Source of the DNA: Rathayibacter sp. Leaf185
GTDB lineage: Bacteria; Actinomycetota; Actinomycetes; Actinomycetales; Microbacteriaceae
Direction: 5' to 3'
Length of the DNA: 64,000 nucleotides
Assembly: GCF_001423885.1 (NCBI RefSeq)
Contig: NZ_LMPP01000001.1
Span: 62,001-126,000, forward strand
Shown here: one piece after another, positions 45,874 to 54,408 of the stretch
Position numbering within the stretch: the first letter of the stretch is position 1
Layout: the number at the start of each line of letters is the position of its first letter
Translations under genes and position numbers: made by a program
Notes under the pieces: generated by a model
What the model was told of the DNA's origin: nothing
Database searches by the model: none
Seen by the model: only the letters and a program-made list of their open reading frames with translations

Positions 45874-48800
45874 CTACTCCGCAGCCACTCCCTCACGCTG
45901 GGCGAGGGCCCGGCGGCGGACACCGGAGATCACCACTCCGGCGCCGATCAGCGCCAGAGCCGCGGCTCCGAGAAGACCGCCCTCGAAACCGGTGGAGGGC
46001 AGGCCGCCCGAGCCGCCGCCGTGGCCGGGCGCACCCGGTCCGGCGGTCGGCGAGGCGGACGGCGTGGACGTCGGCGTCGTGGTCGGCGCCGGGCCCGCAG
46101 TGGGTCCTGCGGTCGGCGTCGGCTCAGGCGTCGCCGTCGGCTCCGGGGTTCCCGTGGGCTCCGGAGTCGCGGTGGGCGTGGGAGTCGGCGTCGCCGACTC
46201 CGTCACGTCGACGCTCACCAGAGTCGCGAGACCCGAGTCGGAGTAGGCGACCCGTCCGAGGTACCGGGCGGGGCCGGCCAGGTCGGACCACGAGATCGCG
46301 TAGCTCGTCGGCTCGCCCTGCGTCGCGTCGATCACCGCGGGCTCGGTCGTCAGCGAGCCGACGCCGTTCTCGGGAGTGATGACGAAGCTGCGCAGGTCGA
46401 AGGTGACCGTGGTCTCCGCGCCGACCGCGTAGATGTCGGCGGTGACACGGTAGGTGCCGGCCTCCGGCTCCGCGAGGTCGACGCGCTCGTCGGCGGAGGC
46501 GGTGGCCGAGACGGCCTGCGAGACGGGCTCGCCCGCCGCATCGAGCAGCTCGACGTACAGGTCGAGGTCGGCCGTCTCGTCCAGCGAGTCGAGATCGAAG
46601 CGCGCGAAGTCGGCGCCCTCGGGCACGTCGACCTCGGTGATCAGCGTCGTGCCCGCCGGCAGGGTGCCGGAGTGGCCGTCGGCCGCCGTGGCGTCCTCGG
46701 CGAGGACTCCCTGGGCGAGTCCGGTCGTCGACAGCGGCAGTGCGCCGTCGATGCCCGGCGTGATGGTCGCGTCGGTCGAGCCGGTCGAGCCGGAGCCCGA
46801 GACCTCGTAGGGCGCGTCCAGCAGGACGGGGCGCACGGCGACGGGGCTGCGCACCTCGTGCTCGGCGCTCGACCAGGTGAGGTAGCCGGTCGCGAACTCC
46901 GAGAGCTCGGCGTCCCCGGTCGTGAAGGTGACCGTGTACTCGGCCGTCTGGCCTGCTCCGGTGAAGGAGAGGGTGGAGGGCGACACGACGGTCTCGACAC
47001 CGGGGATGTCGAGCGATGCGGTGTAGGTGCCGGGAGCGGTCGACGTCACCGTGCGGGTGACGGTCTGCGTTCCGGCGAGCGCGCCGATGGCGATCGAGGC
47101 CTGGTTGAGGTCGGACGGGTCGATGGCCTCGATCGGGTCGATCGCGGGGTCGGGGTTGAAGACGTAGCCGGCACCCTTGAGGAACGCGATCCAGTCGCTC
47201 GGGCCGCTGTCGTAGATCAGTCCGGGGTCGAGGAAGGCGGTCGGGTCGACGTGACCGGCGCCCTGGGCGAAGACGTCCTCGGAGGCGTTCCCCGACTGGT
47301 CGACGCTGTCGTACGAGGTCGTCATCATGGCCGACTTGACGGCCGAGGGCGACGCGTTCGGGCTGGCGCCGAGGATCAGCGCGGCGAGGCCGGCGATGTG
47401 CGGCGACGACATCGACGTGCCGGATTCGAAGGCGAAGGCGGGGTCGTCGCCCTCGGCGTTGAAGCTGTCGGCGAGGATCGCGACGCCGGGCGCCGTGATG
47501 TCGGGCTTCAGCACGTCACTGCCGTCGGCCTCGGCCGGACCGCGCGACGAGAAGCCGGCGACCTGGGGAACCGCGATGGCGATCCCCGAGGTGTTGCCCT
47601 CGCTCAGCGTGACGGTCGCACCGGGAGTGGACGCGTAGGCGGTGATGGGGTTGTACGCCTCCGAGTCGATCTGGATGCTCGGGACCGAGTGGTCGTCGAC
47701 GTGCAGGGCGTTGGGGAACGGGTTGAGCAGCAGCATGCCGATGCCGCCCGCCCGCTCGACCTCGGCCGACTTCGACACGCGGGCGGTGACGCCGGCGGTG
47801 CAGGCGACGATCTTCCCCGCGACCTTCGTGGGGTCGAGGGTGCCGGTCTCGCAGATCTCGGGAGTCTCGGCGCCAGGGAGGACGACGTCGGCGCTGTTCA
47901 CGAGCGGTCCGGTCACGTCCTCGTGGACGGTGATCGATCCGCCGGGGAAGGCCTGGCCGTCACCGAGGGTGGCGGTGGCCGTGTAGGTCGGGATCGAGGA
48001 GGCGGCGACCGTCGTGTACCACGGCGAGGCGTGGTCGAGGGTGGAGTCGCCGGGGCCGGAGTTGCCGGCCGATGCCGCCACGAAGACGCCCGCGGCGGCG
48101 GCGTTGAGGAACGCCTCGTCGATCAACGTGAGCGTGGAGGTGGCCGAGCCGCCGCCGATCGAGAAGTTGATCACGTCGACGCCGTCGCTGGTCGCCGCGT
48201 CGATCGCGGCGAGGATGCCGGGACCGGAGCAGAAGTCGTCGTCATCGGTTCCGTCGACGTCGCCGTTCCAGCAGACCTTGTACGCAGCGACCTTGGCCGC
48301 CGGAGCGACACCCGAGATCAGTCCGTAGTCGTAGCCGTCGACACTCGCGTCGACGCCCGCGTTGCCGGCGGCCGTCGAGGCGGTGTGCGAGCCGTGGCCG
48401 TCCGCGTCGCGCGGCGAGAGGTACTCGGGGTTGTCGGGCGATCCGGCCGGCTCGGACTCGCCGAGGAACCAGCGGGCGCCGATCAGCTTCTGGTTGCACT
48501 CGTCGCCGGACCACTGCTGGGACGCGTCGGCACCGCTCACGCAGGCACCGACGAAGTCGCTGCCGTCGGACTTCGGGTAGGTGACCGTGGTGCCGTTCGT
48601 GTACGGAGCGGCTCCAGGGCTCGTGGCGAGCGGTGCGCCCGCGAAGGACGGGTTCTCGGGAGCGATGCCGGAGTCGATGACGCCGACCACGACGCCCTCG
48701 CCGGCCTTGTCGATGCCGCCGAGCTCGTTCCAGACGCCGTCGGCGCCGTCGAGCCCGAGGAAGCTCGTCGAGGGCTCCTGCCCGGTGTCGGGGACGGGGA

Positions 48801-49338
48801 TCCCGGCGGCGGCAGGTGCCTTCAGGGTCGTCGGCTGGGCCGCGCGGTCGAGGGTGAGGTCCTCGATCTCGCGCACCTGGGCGACGTCCTTGCGGTTCGC
48901 GAGGCGGCTCGCCTGCGCACCGGTCAGCTCGGCCGAGAAGCCGTTGAGGGTGACCGTGTAGTGGTAGCCGATCTCGGCGTCGACAGCGGCGGCGACGTCG
49001 TCCTGGCGCTGCTCGAGGTGGGCCGAGTAGTCCTCGACGGGAGCGGATCGCGCCTGGAGCTGCGAGCCGGCATCGGGAGCGGTGCGGGCGAAGCGGGCGT
49101 CAGTGCCCTTGTAGGTCGCCGCGGCCGGCTCGATCAGGGTGACGACGTAGTCGCCGTCGTCGAAGCTCTGCAGCGCCGAGAGGCCGCCGACGAGCGAGGC
49201 GCTCCCGACGACAGGGGCGGCGGAGGCGCCGGTGGCCGCGAAGGCGGCGGAGGCGGCGACTCCGATGACGGCGAGGCCCGCGAGGATGCGCCGGTCGGCG
49301 CGGCGGGCAGGTGGACGGTGGGACGGGTGGATCGGCAA
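45874..49338 (-). CDS. Sortase-anchored subtilisin-like serine protease (S8)
   Basis: A 1154-residue secreted protease. Signal peptide (about 1-40, ending GASA-AP), inhibitor I9-type propeptide (about 60-165), S8 catalytic domain with Asp222 (GVIDSGIAPEN), His315 (DADGHGSHT) and Ser642 (ESGTSMSSPHIAG), a protease-associated insert (about 460-580), fibronectin-type and pre-peptidase-like beta domains (about 740-1030), a Thr/Pro/Glu-rich spacer, and sorting signal LPSTG (1113-1117) with a C-terminal helix and RRR. So it is probably tethered to the wall by sortase. All three catalytic residues are present. An 18-base perfect palindrome lies 26 bases upstream of the start codon. Substrate unknown. 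Confidence 0.93.
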   Translation of the reverse strand: MPIHPSHRPPARRADRRILAGLAVIGVAASAAFAATGASAAPVVGSASLVGGLSALQSFDDGDYVVTLIEPAAATYKGTDARFARTAPDAGSQLQARSAPVEDYSAHLEQRQDDVAAAVDAEIGYHYTVTLNGFSAELTGAQASRLANRKDVAQVREIEDLTLDRAAQPTTLKAPAAAGIPVPDTGQEPSTSFLGLDGADGVWNELGGIDKAGEGVVVGVIDSGIAPENPSFAGAPLATSPGAAPYTNGTTVTYPKSDGSDFVGACVSGADASQQWSGDECNQKLIGARWFLGESEPAGSPDNPEYLSPRDADGHGSHTASTAAGNAGVDASVDGYDYGLISGVAPAAKVAAYKVCWNGDVDGTDDDDFCSGPGILAAIDAATSDGVDVINFSIGGGSATSTLTLIDEAFLNAAAAGVFVAASAGNSGPGDSTLDHASPWYTTVAASSIPTYTATATLGDGQAFPGGSITVHEDVTGPLVNSADVVLPGAETPEICETGTLDPTKVAGKIVACTAGVTARVSKSAEVERAGGIGMLLLNPFPNALHVDDHSVPSIQIDSEAYNPITAYASTPGATVTLSEGNTSGIAIAVPQVAGFSSRGPAEADGSDVLKPDITAPGVAILADSFNAEGDDPAFAFESGTSMSSPHIAGLAALILGASPNASPSAVKSAMMTTSYDSVDQSGNASEDVFAQGAGHVDPTAFLDPGLIYDSGPSDWIAFLKGAGYVFNPDPAIDPIEAIDPSDLNQASIAIGALAGTQTVTRTVTSTAPGTYTASLDIPGVETVVSPSTLSFTGAGQTAEYTVTFTTGDAELSEFATGYLTWSSAEHEVRSPVAVRPVLLDAPYEVSGSGSTGSTDATITPGIDGALPLSTTGLAQGVLAEDATAADGHSGTLPAGTTLITEVDVPEGADFARFDLDSLDETADLDLYVELLDAAGEPVSQAVSATASADERVDLAEPEAGTYRVTADIYAVGAETTVTFDLRSFVITPENGVGSLTTEPAVIDATQGEPTSYAISWSDLAGPARYLGRVAYSDSGLATLVSVDVTESATPTPTPTATPEPTGTPEPTATPEPTPTAGPTAGPAPTTTPTSTPSASPTAGPGAPGHGGGSGGLPSTGFEGGLLGAAALALIGAGVVISGVRRRALAQREGVAAE

Positions 49339-49363
49339 TCGATGTCCTTACTCACGCTCACTG

Positions 49364-49381
49364 TGAACCGGATCCGGTTCA
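49364..49381. promoter_or_regulatory. Perfect 18-bp palindrome upstream of the subtilase
   Basis: TGAACCGGATCCGGTTCA, a perfect dyad 26 bases before the subtilase start codon (minus strand). The position fits an operator overlapping the promoter or leader; the sequence resembles LacI/TetR-type operators, but no regulator is adjacent. Confidence 0.5.
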
Positions 49382-49472
49382 GCTCTGAATCAGTACTGAC
49401 GACCCTACGAACTCGATCGCCCGGCTCTGTTTCCAACAGATTACGAAGTAGTCGGATTCGGGACGGTCGCAC

Positions 49473-49499
49473 TTGGCACTCTCCGGGGTCGAGTGCTAA
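49473..49499 (+). promoter_or_regulatory. CIRCE element (HrcA operator) upstream of hsp20
   Basis: TTGGCACTC-N9-GAGTGCTAA, matching the CIRCE consensus TTAGCACTC-N9-GAGTGCTAA at 17 of 18 positions with the exact 9-base spacer. It lies 74 bases before the hsp20 start. HrcA binds CIRCE and represses heat-shock genes. Confidence 0.85.
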
Positions 49500-49509
49500 A
49501 TTCGTTGCA

Positions 49510-49530
49510 GTTGAGTCGATGAGGCTCAAC
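49510..49530 (+). promoter_or_regulatory. HAIR-like element (HspR operator) upstream of hsp20
   Basis: GTTGAGT-N7-GCTCAAC, close to the HspR-associated inverted repeat CTTGAGT-N7-ACTCAAG with the correct spacing (TTGAGT and CTCAA conserved). It lies 43 bases before the hsp20 ATG, downstream of the CIRCE element. Confidence 0.6.
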
Positions 49531-49572
49531 TCTGAGAAGTCCTTCGTTGCTCGACTGAATGGAGTGATCATC

Positions 49573-50013
49573 ATGGCCGTGACCTACGACCCCATCCGCG
49601 AACTCGACCGCGTCGCCTCCGCCCTCCTCGGCTCCGGCCAGGGCCCGCGCCGCATGCCGATCGACCTCTACCGCGACGGCGACCACTACGTCCTCACCGC
49701 CGATCTGCCCGGGATCGATCCCGGCTCGGTCGACGTCGACGTCGACGGTCAGCTGCTGACCATCCGCGCCCAGCGCACGGTCGCGAGCGGCGACGACGTC
49801 ACCTGGATCACGCGCGAGCGCCAGTCCGCGACCTTCGTCCGCCAGCTCAGCCTCGGCCAGGGCGTCGACACCGAGCGCATCTCGGCGTCCTACGACAACG
49901 GTGTGCTCTCGGTCACCATCCCCGTGAGCGAGAAGGCGAAGTCGCGGAGGATCGAGGTCGTCTCGAGCGCGAGGCCCGAGCAGGTGCAGCTCAGCGAGTC
50001 CCGCTCCGAGTGA
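49573..50013 (+). CDS. Small heat-shock protein Hsp20
   Basis: A 146-residue alpha-crystallin-domain chaperone. The ACD (about 35-130) runs from MPIDLYRDGDHYVLTADLPGI to the conserved YDNGVLSVTIPVSEKAK; the short C-terminal tail ends SESRSE. It holds unfolding proteins in the cytoplasm. The ATG at 49573 has a leader of at least 70 bases with CIRCE and HAIR-like operators, so HrcA and perhaps HspR control it. Divergent from the subtilase. Confidence 0.92.
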   Translation: MAVTYDPIRELDRVASALLGSGQGPRRMPIDLYRDGDHYVLTADLPGIDPGSVDVDVDGQLLTIRAQRTVASGDDVTWITRERQSATFVRQLSLGQGVDTERISASYDNGVLSVTIPVSEKAKSRRIEVVSSARPEQVQLSESRSE

Positions 50014-50020
50014 TCCGGCC

Positions 50021-50062
50021 GACGCAGGGCCCGCCCGCTTCCCCGGCGGCGGGCCCTGCGTC
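50021..50062 (+). terminator. Perfect 15-bp hairpin after hsp20
   Basis: GACGCAGGGCCCGCC (50021-50035) and GGCGGGCCCTGCGTC (50048-50062), starting 8 bases after the hsp20 stop, between convergent genes. Confidence 0.8.
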
Positions 50063-50082
50063 GTTCCCGCGTCGTTCCCGCG

Positions 50083-51030
50083 TCAGAGCGGAGGCGGCGG
50101 CTGCACGATCGGACGACCGGTGACCAGGCGCTCGTGGATCTGCTCCGCCCGCCGCGCCCAGGAGTGGTGGGTCCGCACGTGGGCACTCGCGCGAGCCGTC
50201 GCGCCGGCGCTCTCCGCATCCGCGTCGAGCCGCTCCGCCAGATCCCGGCCGTCGACATCCACCTGGAGGATCGCGTCGAGCGGCAGCAGCCGCTCGTACT
50301 CCCCGCTCCCCGGCAGCACGCCGACAAGGCGCGCGCCCGCTGCGAGCCCCTCGAGGTAGCGCATGACCAGCGGGCTGTAGCCGCCCGTCCGAGCGCGGTC
50401 CTCGGCCAGCGGAGGCGTCACCACGAAGTAGCGGGAGCGCCCCGCGAGCTCGCCGAGCTCCTCCGGGGTGAGGAGGAGGCCCTCGCGCCGGTACTCGTAG
50501 CGCAGCCCGCGCGCCTCGCAGTACTCGAGCAATGCCCGGTGCAGCGGCTCGTGCCGCCGGCCCATCCAGAAGGCGAACACGTCGCGCTCACCGTCGCCCG
50601 GCGCGAAGACCTCGGTGTCGACGCCGAAGGGCAGCCACTCGAAGCGGCCGCGCGGGTGCCGCCGCACGAGCTCCTGCGCCCCCTCGCTGAACGGGACGAA
50701 CAGCGGATCGAGGCGCTGCAGCCGCGCCGCGAGGGCGATCCTCGGCAGATCGACGAGCCACGGATCGACCACGAAGGCCGAGCGCGCGGCCCGCCCCGCC
50801 GCGAGGGAGGCGGCGACCAGGGGCCACTCGGGGCGCGCACTCTGCTGCATCCAGAACACCGACGTCGCGCCGCGCATCGTCCGGGCGAGCCGCGGCCAGG
50901 CGCGAGGCTCCGGGGGCGGCGACACCAGCCGGCCGCCGAGCGCCGCGAGCGGCTCGAGGAGCGGCGGCCCGAGGGTCGTCCAGTTGATCCAGGGGTCGAG
51001 TCGGTCGTTGGACAGCACGGCGAGCGTCAT
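50083..51030 (-). CDS. GT-B-type glycosyltransferase-like protein
   Basis: A 315-residue soluble protein with the two-domain feel of GT-B glycosyltransferases. The C-terminal half has YSPLVMRYLEGLAAGARLVGVLPGSGEYERLLP, like the nucleotide-sugar binding region (glyco_trans_1-type) of CgeB/spore-maturation-like enzymes; the N-terminal half has RFEWLPFGVDTEVFAP, the usual link segment. Donor and acceptor unknown. ATG at 51030. Divergent from the LLM oxidoreductase gene. Confidence 0.6.
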   Translation of the reverse strand: MTLAVLSNDRLDPWINWTTLGPPLLEPLAALGGRLVSPPPEPRAWPRLARTMRGATSVFWMQQSARPEWPLVAASLAAGRAARSAFVVDPWLVDLPRIALAARLQRLDPLFVPFSEGAQELVRRHPRGRFEWLPFGVDTEVFAPGDGERDVFAFWMGRRHEPLHRALLEYCEARGLRYEYRREGLLLTPEELGELAGRSRYFVVTPPLAEDRARTGGYSPLVMRYLEGLAAGARLVGVLPGSGEYERLLPLDAILQVDVDGRDLAERLDADAESAGATARASAHVRTHHSWARRAEQIHERLVTGRPIVQPPPPL

Positions 51031-51109
51031 GGCGGGCTCCGGTCATCGGGTGGGCCCACCGTAGTGTCCGGGCGGATCGCCCCGCGACGCAGGGCTCTAT
51101 GTTGGAGGA

Positions 51110-52066
51110 ATGCGCGCCTCCACACCCGACTCCGCTGTCGGAATCCTGCTGCCCCGCGACCTCCCCGCCGCCGAGATCCTCTCTTACGCCCGACGCGCCG
51201 AGGCGCTCGGCTTCGACGAGCTGTGGGTGATCGAGGATCTGGGCTTCCGCGGAGGCGTCGCGCAGGCAGCGGCCGTGCTCGCGGTGACCGAGCGGATCGT
51301 GGTCGGGATCGGCATCCTCCCCGCTGCAGCACGGACTGCGGCTTTCACCGCGATGGAGCTCGGCACGCTCGCCGAGCTGTTCCCCGGCCGTGTCCACGCC
51401 GGCATCGGGCACGGCATGCCGAACTGGATGCGCGGACTCGGCGTCTGGCCGAAGAGCCCGCTGACCCTCCTCGCGGAGCAGTTCGACGCCCTGCGCTCGC
51501 TGCTCTCAGGCGACGAGACCACCCGCGACGGGCGCTACGTGAAGGTCGACGGCCTCCGGCTGGAGTCTCCGCCCGCCGTCGTGCCTCCCCTGCTCGCGGG
51601 CGTGCGCGGACCGAGATCCCTGGAGCTGGCCGGCCGGATCGCGGACGGCGTCGTCCTGGCCGAGCCCGTCACTCCGGAGTACCTGACGCAGTCCCGCGCG
51701 CTGATGGCGACTCCCGGCCGCGTGGTGGCGTACAACGCCGCGGCGGTCGACGACGACCCCGCCGCCGCGCGAGCCCTGGTGCGCCCGGGCCTCGAGTGGA
51801 TCGGCGACCCCGACTGGGCGCCGCACATCGCTCCGCTGCCCTTCGCCGACGAGTTCGCGCGCCTGCGCGAGCGGAGTTCCGACCGCGCCTCCTTCGCCCG
51901 GGATCTGCCGGACGAGTGGGTCGATCAGCTGGCGGTCGTCGGCACGCCGGACGCGGCTCGGGCCCGGATCGGCGAGCTGCACGCGGCAGGCGCCTCGAGC
52001 GTCGTACTGATCCCCGCGGGCGCAGACGCCGGCGCCGCGATGGAATCGCTCGCCCGGGTGCTCTGA
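51110..52066 (+). CDS. LLM-class flavin-dependent oxidoreductase
   Basis: A 318-residue luciferase-like TIM-barrel protein. The opening LLPRDLPAAEILSYARRAEALGFDELWVIEDLG, the motif GRVHAGIGHGMPNWMRGLG and LAGVRGPRSLELAGRIADGVVLAEPV are typical. The family uses F420 or FMN; F420 is common in actinobacteria, but the cofactor cannot be read here. ATG at 51110. Convergent with icd across a structured hairpin. Confidence 0.82.
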   Translation: MRASTPDSAVGILLPRDLPAAEILSYARRAEALGFDELWVIEDLGFRGGVAQAAAVLAVTERIVVGIGILPAAARTAAFTAMELGTLAELFPGRVHAGIGHGMPNWMRGLGVWPKSPLTLLAEQFDALRSLLSGDETTRDGRYVKVDGLRLESPPAVVPPLLAGVRGPRSLELAGRIADGVVLAEPVTPEYLTQSRALMATPGRVVAYNAAAVDDDPAAARALVRPGLEWIGDPDWAPHIAPLPFADEFARLRERSSDRASFARDLPDEWVDQLAVVGTPDAARARIGELHAAGASSVVLIPAGADAGAAMESLARVL

Positions 52067-52100
52067 GCCCTCCGGGCCCTGCTCGCGCCTGCAGAACGAC

Positions 52101-52172
52101 TGCGGCTCGCAGAAACGCCTCCGGCTCGCGGAATCCGAGGATCCCCGCGAGCCGGAGGCGTTCTGGCGAGCC
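52101..52172. repeat. CGGCTCG-type hairpin element, copy 3, between LLM gene and icd
   Basis: AACGCCTCCGGCTCGCGG (52114-52131) pairs perfectly with CCGCGAGCCGGAGGCGTT (52145-52162), and GGCTCGC (52104-52110) with GCGAGCC (52166-52172), separated by 3-base internal loops. It ends 6 bases before the icd stop codon and so also acts as a terminator. Same family as 10971-11142. Confidence 0.8.
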
Positions 52173-52177
52173 GGAGG

Positions 52178-53395
52178 TCAGGCCGACATGCGCGCCTTGA
52201 GGTTCTCGTCGAGCGTCGCGAGGAACTCCTCGGTCGTCTGCCACGGCTGGTCGGGGCCGACGAGGAGCGCGAGGTCCTTCGTCATGCTGCCGGACTCGAC
52301 CGTCTTGATGACGACGTCCTCGAGCGCGAGCGAGAAGTCGATCAGCTCCTGGTTGCCGTCGAGCTTGCCGCGGTGCGCGAGGCCGCGCGTCCAGGCGTAG
52401 ATCGAGGCGATCGGGTTGGTCGAGGTGGGCTTGCCCGCCTGGTGCTGGCGGTAGTGGCGCGTGACGGTGCCGTGCGCCGCCTCCGCCTCGACGACGCTGC
52501 CGTCGGGGGTCGAGAGGACCGAGGTCATCAGGCCGAGCGAGCCGAAGCCCTGCGCGACGGTGTCGGACTGCACGTCGCCGTCGTAGTTCTTGCAGGCCCA
52601 GACGTAGCCGCCCTCCCACTTCATGGCGGAGGCGACCATGTCGTCGATCAGGCGGTGCTCGTAGGTGAGGCCCGCGGCGTCGAAGCGCTCCTTGAACTCG
52701 GTCTCGAAGATCTCCTCGAAGATGTCCTTGAACCGGCCGTCGTAGGCCTTGAGGATCGTGTTCTTCGTCGAGAGGTAGACCGGGTAGTTGCGGGTCAGGC
52801 CGTAGTTGAGCGAGGACCGGGCGAAGTCGCGGATCGACGCGTCCTGGTTGTACTGGACCTGCGCGATGCCGTCGTCGGGGGCCTTGTAGACCTCGAACTT
52901 CATCGGCTCCGAGCCGTCGTCGGGAGTGAACTCGACGCTGAGCGTGCCCTTGCCCTTGAAGACGAAGTCGGTGGCGCGGTACTGGTCGCCGAACGCGTGG
53001 CGGCCGATGATGATCGGCTTGTTCCAGCCGGGCACCAGGCGCGGGATGTTCGAGATGATGATCGGCTCGCGGAAGATGACGCCGCCGAGGATGTTGCGGA
53101 TCGTGCCGTTGGGCGACTTCCACATCTTCTTGAGGCCGAACTCCTCGACGCGCGCCTCGTCGGGCGTGATCGTCGCGCACTTGACGCCGACGCCGTGCTT
53201 CTGGATGGCGTGCGCCGCGTCGATCGTGACCTGGTCGTCGGTCTGGTCGCGGTACTCCATGCCGAGGTCGTAGTACTCGAGGTTCACGTCGAGGTACGGG
53301 TGGATGAGGGTGTCCTTGATCTTCTGCCAGATGATCCGCGTCATCTCGTCGCCGTCGAGCTCGACGACTGTTCCCTCAACCTTGATCTTGGACAT
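52178..53395 (-). CDS. icd: NADP-dependent isocitrate dehydrogenase
   Basis: A 405-residue enzyme of the dimeric, eukaryote-like IDH type, converting isocitrate to 2-oxoglutarate in the TCA cycle. It starts [21 protein letters not shown], has the substrate loop [27 protein letters not shown], metal ligands in [32 protein letters not shown] and the signature [10 protein letters not shown]. The ATG at 53395 is chosen over an upstream in-frame ATG because it gives the family start. Convergent with the LLM gene. Confidence 0.95.
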   Translation of the reverse strand: MSKIKVEGTVVELDGDEMTRIIWQKIKDTLIHPYLDVNLEYYDLGMEYRDQTDDQVTIDAAHAIQKHGVGVKCATITPDEARVEEFGLKKMWKSPNGTIRNILGGVIFREPIIISNIPRLVPGWNKPIIIGRHAFGDQYRATDFVFKGKGTLSVEFTPDDGSEPMKFEVYKAPDDGIAQVQYNQDASIRDFARSSLNYGLTRNYPVYLSTKNTILKAYDGRFKDIFEEIFETEFKERFDAAGLTYEHRLIDDMVASAMKWEGGYVWACKNYDGDVQSDTVAQGFGSLGLMTSVLSTPDGSVVEAEAAHGTVTRHYRQHQAGKPTSTNPIASIYAWTRGLAHRGKLDGNQELIDFSLALEDVVIKTVESGSMTKDLALLVGPDQPWQTTEEFLATLDENLKARMSA

Positions 53396-53605
53396 TGCTC
53401 TCCCATGGTCTCGATGCAACCCCGCGCCTGCGCGGGACGAGCGGCTTCGCGGCCGCTCCGGATGGCCTCGACCAGCCTACCCGAGGGCCGAACTGTCTCG
53501 ATGTCGAGAGAGTTCGGCGATCAGGCCCGGTCGAGCGTCGCCGCACCGGGCGCGGTCGTCCTGGCGGCGGATGACGGCCCGGAGCCGGGCCGCTAGATTG
53601 GCCGC

Positions 53606-54055
53606 ATGAGTGCACTCCGCCTGGAAGAGCTGTCGGCCTCGAACATCTCCGCCGTGAACGGGCTGAGCCTCAAACCCGGGCAGGAGCAGTTCATCGCGCC
53701 GGTCTCGTACTCGGCCGCCGCCGCCGTGATCGACCCCGGGGCCGCCTGGCAGCGCGCGATCCTCGACGGTGACGAGCTCGTCGGCTTCATCCACGCGCAC
53801 TTCGATCAGGACGCTGCCGAGGAGTTCCGCAGCTGCATCTGGCGCATCAACATCGACGCGTCGAAGCAGGGCCGCGGAGTCGGGACGTTCGCGGTCCGCG
53901 CGGCGGCCGACGAGGCGCGTGCCCGCGGCTTCGACACCCTCACCGTCATCTGGGAGTCGGGCGAGGAGGGCCCCGAGCAGTTCTTCCGCTGGATCGGCTT
54001 CGAGGTCACCGGCGAGACGCAGTACGGCGAGAACATCGGGGCGCTGAAGCTCTGA
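53606..54055 (+). CDS. GNAT-family N-acetyltransferase
   Basis: A 149-residue single-domain acetyltransferase. The central strand-loop IWRINIDASKQGRGVGTFAVRAAADEARARG carries the acetyl-CoA P-loop-like Q/R-x-x-G-x-G; the C-terminal QFFRWIGFEVTGE is usual. The order (YWRLNIDA-like start) resembles SpermN/speG-like acetyltransferases, but the substrate is not clear. Followed closely by the MGMT-like gene. Confidence 0.85.
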   Translation: MSALRLEELSASNISAVNGLSLKPGQEQFIAPVSYSAAAAVIDPGAAWQRAILDGDELVGFIHAHFDQDAAEEFRSCIWRINIDASKQGRGVGTFAVRAAADEARARGFDTLTVIWESGEEGPEQFFRWIGFEVTGETQYGENIGALKL

Positions 54056-54108
54056 GCTCCGACTCGACCGGGCCTTCGCACCCCGACTCCCCCGATTTCG
54101 TCTCCGCC

Positions 54109-54384
54109 GTGCTGGCCGTCGTCGACGACATCCCCTCGGGGCACGTGATGGCCTACGGAGAGATCGCCGCCGTCCTCGGCACCCGTGCGGCGCGCGCGGT
54201 CGGCACGGTCATGGCGCGCTACGGCTCCGACGTCGCCTGGTGGCGCGTGGTCCGCTCGGGAGGCGCTCCCCCGATCGGTCACGAGGACCGCGCGCGCCGC
54301 GAGTACGAGCGCGAGGGCACACCGCTGGTGACGACTCCGACCGGCTACCGCGTCGACGTGCGGGCGGCGCGCTGGCGGCCCTGA
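54109..54384 (+). CDS. MGMT/alkyltransferase-like (ATL) DNA-binding protein
   Basis: A 91-residue single-domain protein of the O6-alkylguanine transferase DNA-binding family. GHVMAYGEIAAVLGTRAARAVGTVMARY is the helix-turn-helix with the arginine finger, but the active-site PCHRV is replaced by AWWRVVRSG, so the alkyl-acceptor Cys is missing, the mark of ATL proteins, which flag alkylated bases for excision repair. The GTG at 54109 is the only normal start; homologues usually begin about 6 residues earlier (DFVSAV is in frame), so a CTG start upstream is possible. Confidence 0.78.
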   Translation: MLAVVDDIPSGHVMAYGEIAAVLGTRAARAVGTVMARYGSDVAWWRVVRSGGAPPIGHEDRARREYEREGTPLVTTPTGYRVDVRAARWRP

Positions 54385-54408
54385 GCCGTCAGCACGCCGC
54401 TCGCGGCG

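Noticed and set aside
46021-49338. Very long open frame on the plus strand opposite the subtilase gene
   Set aside because: It is the complement of a protein with an intact catalytic triad, signal peptide and LPXTG signal; the frame is open only because of high GC and lacks stops by composition.
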